Part shown: positions 31,892 to 34,662 of the stretch, piece after piece
How positions within the stretch are numbered: position 1 is the first letter of the stretch
Layout: every line of letters starts with the position of its first letter
From: an uncultured Erysipelotrichaceae bacterium
Lineage (GTDB): Bacteria > Bacillota_I > Bacilli_A > Erysipelotrichales > Erysipelotrichaceae
Assembly: GCA_947649125.1 (NCBI GenBank)
Contig: CANSQL010000026.1
Location: 1-34,662 of the forward strand
Direction: 5' to 3'
DNA: 34,662 nt
Notes under the pieces: generated by a model
What the model was told of the DNA's origin: nothing
The model's database searches: none
What the model saw: the letters and a program-made list of their open reading frames with translations, nothing else
Made by a program: the position numbers and the translations under genes

Positions 31892-33247
31892 ATGTCTGAA
31901 TTTATACGCAAGCAATTAGATGAAATATGGCAAAAAACATTAACGTTGTTGGAAAACGGCGGTCATTTTGATGCCTTAGTATATGATTATTGGATCAAGG
32001 ATTCGCAATTATACGATCTCGATGAGGATTTTGCGACGATTCTTGTACCTTTTAAGATTAATAAGCAAATCATGATGGAGTCTATTGATATCATTCAAAG
32101 TACATTATCCGGTGTTTTGGAGTATGAGATTGCCTGTCAAATCTTTTTAAGAGAGGAAATGGATCGTCTGACGAATTCTTCGGTCGCAAAGGCGCGCAAT
32201 GACTTCATGTTTGAAAATAAAATCAAAGAAGATTATACCTTCGACAGCTTTGTCATCGGTAAAAACAATCGGGAAGCACAGGCTGCGGCATTGAGCTGCT
32301 GCTATTACCCGGGAAAATACAATAACCCTGTTTTTATTTACGGTAATTCCGGCTTAGGCAAGACGCATTTGCTTCATGCGATCGGCAATTATGTCCGTAC
32401 TACTAAGCCTGAGGCTAAAATCCTTTATATATACAGTGAGGATTTCGTAACGCTTTTGATTGAATCCATGAAAAATAAGACCGTTGAGGAAGTCAAGGAG
32501 CGAATTGCCGAGGTTGATTATTTATTGATTGATGATATTCAGCGCTTGACACAGAGTGCTTCTCAGGAAATCTTTTTCAACCTTTATAATAAGCTCATTT
32601 CCAATCATAAACAAATCGTTATCACAAGTGATATTCATCCCAATGATCTGAAGGGGATCGAGAACCGCCTGATTTCACGTTTTTCCAGCGGCTTATCGGT
32701 TGCGGTAGGTGCCCCTGAGTTTGAAACGGCTAAGGCTATTTTATCCAAAAAGCTGGAAGGTCGTGAGGATGAAATCATGATCGATGATGAGGTGCTGGAT
32801 TATCTTGCGGTTAAGTTTTCCAGTGATGTGCGTAAGCTTGAGGGAACATTGAATGAGCTGTTTTTTAAGGCTATTTTATATAATCCTGCCCGTATTGATT
32901 TGGCGTTTGCGCAGGAGATATTTAAAGAGGACCCGATCATTCAGCGCGAGCGCAGTGATCTAAGCGTGAAACAAATCAAAAAATCGGTTTGTGATTTCTA
33001 TGGCTTGACGAAACGTCAAATTGAATCGAAATCGCGAACCAAGAATATCGCAACGGCTCGTCATATTGCGATGTATCTGTGTCGAAAGCATTTGGATTTG
33101 CCTTATGTAAAGATCGGCTTGGAGTTTGGAGGGCGAGATCATTCCACCGTTATGTCGGGTTATGAAAAAATGGTTAAGCTGTTGAAGGATAATGAGGTCA
33201 TGAGACAGGCCGTTACCAAAATTGAGCATAATCTCGGTATTTCTTAA
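31892..33247 (+). CDS. dnaA: Chromosomal replication initiator protein DnaA
   Basis: A 451-residue AAA+ initiator. Domain I is at about 1-85 with a very short linker. The AAA+ core contains Walker A GNSGLGKT (151-158) and Walker B YLLIDDIQ. The C-terminal domain IV has the box-binding helices in TKNIATARHIAMYLCRKH and GGRDHSTVMSGYEKM. The ATG at 31892 follows AAAGGAG; the 15-codon upstream extension is rejected because it has no ribosome site. It binds the boxes on both sides and opens the origin. Domains III-IV are typical; domain I is divergent. Confidence 0.97.
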   Translation: MSEFIRKQLDEIWQKTLTLLENGGHFDALVYDYWIKDSQLYDLDEDFATILVPFKINKQIMMESIDIIQSTLSGVLEYEIACQIFLREEMDRLTNSSVAKARNDFMFENKIKEDYTFDSFVIGKNNREAQAAALSCCYYPGKYNNPVFIYGNSGLGKTHLLHAIGNYVRTTKPEAKILYIYSEDFVTLLIESMKNKTVEEVKERIAEVDYLLIDDIQRLTQSASQEIFFNLYNKLISNHKQIVITSDIHPNDLKGIENRLISRFSSGLSVAVGAPEFETAKAILSKKLEGREDEIMIDDEVLDYLAVKFSSDVRKLEGTLNELFFKAILYNPARIDLAFAQEIFKEDPIIQRERSDLSVKQIKKSVCDFYGLTKRQIESKSRTKNIATARHIAMYLCRKHLDLPYVKIGLEFGGRDHSTVMSGYEKMVKLLKDNEVMRQAVTKIEHNLGIS

Positions 33248-33248
33248 C

Positions 33249-33341
33249 TTCTCCACAGCTATCCGCTTTTAATCAACAATGATTTTTGTTAAAATATGTT
33301 TATATCATAGGGTTTGTTGAGGTTTTCCACAGTTATCCACA
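33249..33341. other. DnaA-box cluster between dnaA and dnaN, second half of oriC
   Basis: Boxes at 33249-33257 (TTCTCCACA), 33323-33331 (TTTTCCACA) and a perfect one at 33333-33341. The very AT-rich run 33351-33377 follows and is a likely unwinding element. Two boxes 10 bp apart right beside the AT-rich run match the incC arrangement in Bacillus-type origins. Confidence 0.8.
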
Positions 33342-33394
33342 GCCTTATTGTTATATCCTATATAAAGAGTATATATAAGAAGGGAGTTTTATCC

Positions 33395-34513
33395 ATGTAT
33401 TTCAAGGTTTCGAAAAAAGCATTTTTACAAGGCTTAGCTACGGCAGCCAGAGCTATTTCCAATTACAGTCCGTTGCCTGCTTTCTCAGGTATTAAAATTG
33501 TCGCTGAGGAAAAAAGCTTGATTTTGACCGGAAGTGATTCTGATATTTCCATTCAAACTACGATTTCAGCTTCTGAGGAGTGTGCTCTGCAGATTCATGA
33601 TATGGGTTCTGTCGTTTTGGAATCTCGTTATATATTAGAGATCGTCAGAAAGATTGATGCCGATCAGATTGAGCTTGAAATGATTGACGGTACTTTAACT
33701 AAGATCAGCGGTAAGAGTGCGGAGTTTAAAATCAACGGTATGAGTGCTGAGGATTATCCGCCGATTGATTTCGCCAAACCGGCTGAGGTATTCTCTATGA
33801 GTAAGGAGCTGTTAAAGAAAATCATCAATCAGACTTCCTTTGCGGTCAGTGATAAGGAAACAAGACCGGTTCTTACCGGTGTAAATCTTTCCTGTGACGG
33901 AAAGCTGCTTCAGTGTGTAGCTACGGATTCTTATCGTTTGGCACGCAAGAATATTGCGATTCATGATCCGGTGAAATTCAATATTACGGTTCCGGGCAAG
34001 AGCTTGTCTGAGGTTTATAAAACGTTGGAGAATGACGGTGATGTTGAAATTGCGGTGAATGATCGCAAGGCGCAGTTTATTATTGATGATACGATTATTC
34101 AGACGCGTTTGATTGACGGTGTTTATCCGGAAACAAGCAGATTGATTCCGTTAAGCTTTGATTATGAGCTGACGATGGATACAAGGGATTTATTGAATGC
34201 GATCGATCGCGCAAGCTTTATCAAGAGTGATGGTGTATCTGTCATTAAGTTCTCGCTGTCTGAGAATGAATGTGTGTTGTCCAGCAAGTCGTTAGAGGTC
34301 GGTTCGTCAACTGAGATTTTAAGCTCCGCAAGCTTTAGCGGGAATGCGCTTGAAATCAGCTGTAACGGTAAGTATGTGTTTGATGCAATCAAGGCATTGG
34401 ACGGGGATTTGGTGAAGTTCTCCTTGTGCGGGGAAATGAAGCCGTTTATTATTCAGTCGGTGAGTGATGACAGTGTGCTGCAGCTTGTGCTGCCGGTGAG
34501 AACCTACGCGTAA
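33395..34513 (+). CDS. dnaN: DNA polymerase III beta subunit (sliding clamp)
   Basis: A 372-residue clamp with three similar domains; two copies form the ring that tethers polymerase to DNA. MYFKVSKKAFLQGLATAARAIS at the start, SDKETRPVLTGVNL in domain II and the C-terminal LQLVLPVRTYA are characteristic, and the length is normal. The ATG at 33395 follows AGAAGGGAG; the frame is open upstream through the DnaA boxes, which is not a credible start. It is in standard order behind dnaA. Confidence 0.97.
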   Translation: MYFKVSKKAFLQGLATAARAISNYSPLPAFSGIKIVAEEKSLILTGSDSDISIQTTISASEECALQIHDMGSVVLESRYILEIVRKIDADQIELEMIDGTLTKISGKSAEFKINGMSAEDYPPIDFAKPAEVFSMSKELLKKIINQTSFAVSDKETRPVLTGVNLSCDGKLLQCVATDSYRLARKNIAIHDPVKFNITVPGKSLSEVYKTLENDGDVEIAVNDRKAQFIIDDTIIQTRLIDGVYPETSRLIPLSFDYELTMDTRDLLNAIDRASFIKSDGVSVIKFSLSENECVLSSKSLEVGSSTEILSSASFSGNALEISCNGKYVFDAIKALDGDLVKFSLCGEMKPFIIQSVSDDSVLQLVLPVRTYA

Positions 34514-34586
34514 TTGAATCGGTTTAGGGAAGCGTTGTTGAAGGGGTTTTGGAACACTCGGAATTTCAGAATAGGAATTGATTAAA

Positions 34587-34614
34587 AAATCGGGAGGGTA
34601 ATCTCGGTTTTTTT
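34587..34614 (+). terminator. dnaN terminator
   Basis: AAATCGGGA (34587-34595) pairs with TCTCGGTTT (34602-34610), with two G-U pairs, around GGGTAA and runs into a T7 tract. Confidence 0.75.
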
Positions 34615-34624
34615 GTATCGAGAA

Positions 34625-34647
34625 AACCCCTTGTTGTACAAGGGGTT
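34625..34647 (-). terminator. Hairpin near the window end, probably a minus-strand terminator
   Basis: AACCCCTTGT (34625-34634) pairs perfectly with ACAAGGGGTT (34638-34647) over a TGT loop. On the minus strand it runs into TTTTCT, so it may end a gene that enters from beyond the window. Confidence 0.5.
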
Positions 34648-34662
34648 CAGAAAAGCTTAAGC

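Overview
The window is a stretch of a low-GC Gram-positive (Bacillota) chromosome around the replication origin. The diagnostic block is rpmH-rnpA-yidC-jag on the minus strand facing away from dnaA-dnaN on the plus strand, with DnaA boxes between and on both sides of dnaA. The AT-rich codon use, a DarA-type c-di-AMP receptor, a LoaP-led polysaccharide operon and a very large anchored surface protein fit a gut or oral Firmicute. Erysipelotrichia-like is my guess, inferred from overall flavour only.

Region 1 (1-3300) is a small accessory island. It holds an IS200/IS605-type single-gene insertion sequence (tnpA, minus strand), a paired TTGAGTACA motif that looks like a recombination-site remnant, and a probable toxin-antitoxin operon. 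That operon encodes a DUF3990-like ADP-ribosyltransferase-fold protein and an XRE-type HTH partner, driven by a consensus promoter carrying two palindromic operator-like sites. Next comes what I read as a type III (RNA-antitoxin) toxin-antitoxin locus: promoter, two identical 50-nt structured repeats, an intrinsic terminator, then a ToxN/CptN/TenpN-like endoribonuclease gene. That gene is split by a +1 frameshift at a run of seven A.

Region 2 (3420-3810) is darA with its own promoter and terminator. Region 3 (about 3900-20050) is a long, co-directional polysaccharide operon of the Wzx/Wzy type. It starts with the NusG-paralogue antiterminator LoaP, immediately followed by an intrinsic-terminator-like hairpin that overlaps the loaP stop codon. 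Then come a DegT aminotransferase and the initiating phosphoglycosyltransferase, two GT2 enzymes, and a four-gene set for a UDP-2,3-diamino-sugar uronic acid: 6-dehydrogenase, 3-dehydrogenase, 3-aminotransferase and an LpxD-like acyltransferase. A GT-B glycosyltransferase, a Wzy-like polymerase, a Wzx-like flippase, an unrecognised anchored protein and a secreted repeat-GH25 muramidase follow. A separately promoted LytR-CpsA-Psr ligase (20209-21675) presumably attaches the polymer to the wall.

Region 4 holds a MATE efflux pump (22004-23332) converging on a 1683-residue sortase-independent, C-terminally membrane-anchored surface protein (23502-28553, minus). The latter carries an NPCBM domain, a central helical region with a Cys/His pair that may be a papain/transglutaminase-like site, an F5/8-type discoidin domain and six Ig-like repeats. 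Region 5 is the jag-yidC-rnpA-rpmH operon, oriC, dnaA and dnaN. The strongest leads for new biology are the type III toxin-antitoxin locus with its frameshift, the LoaP terminator arrangement and the giant surface protein.
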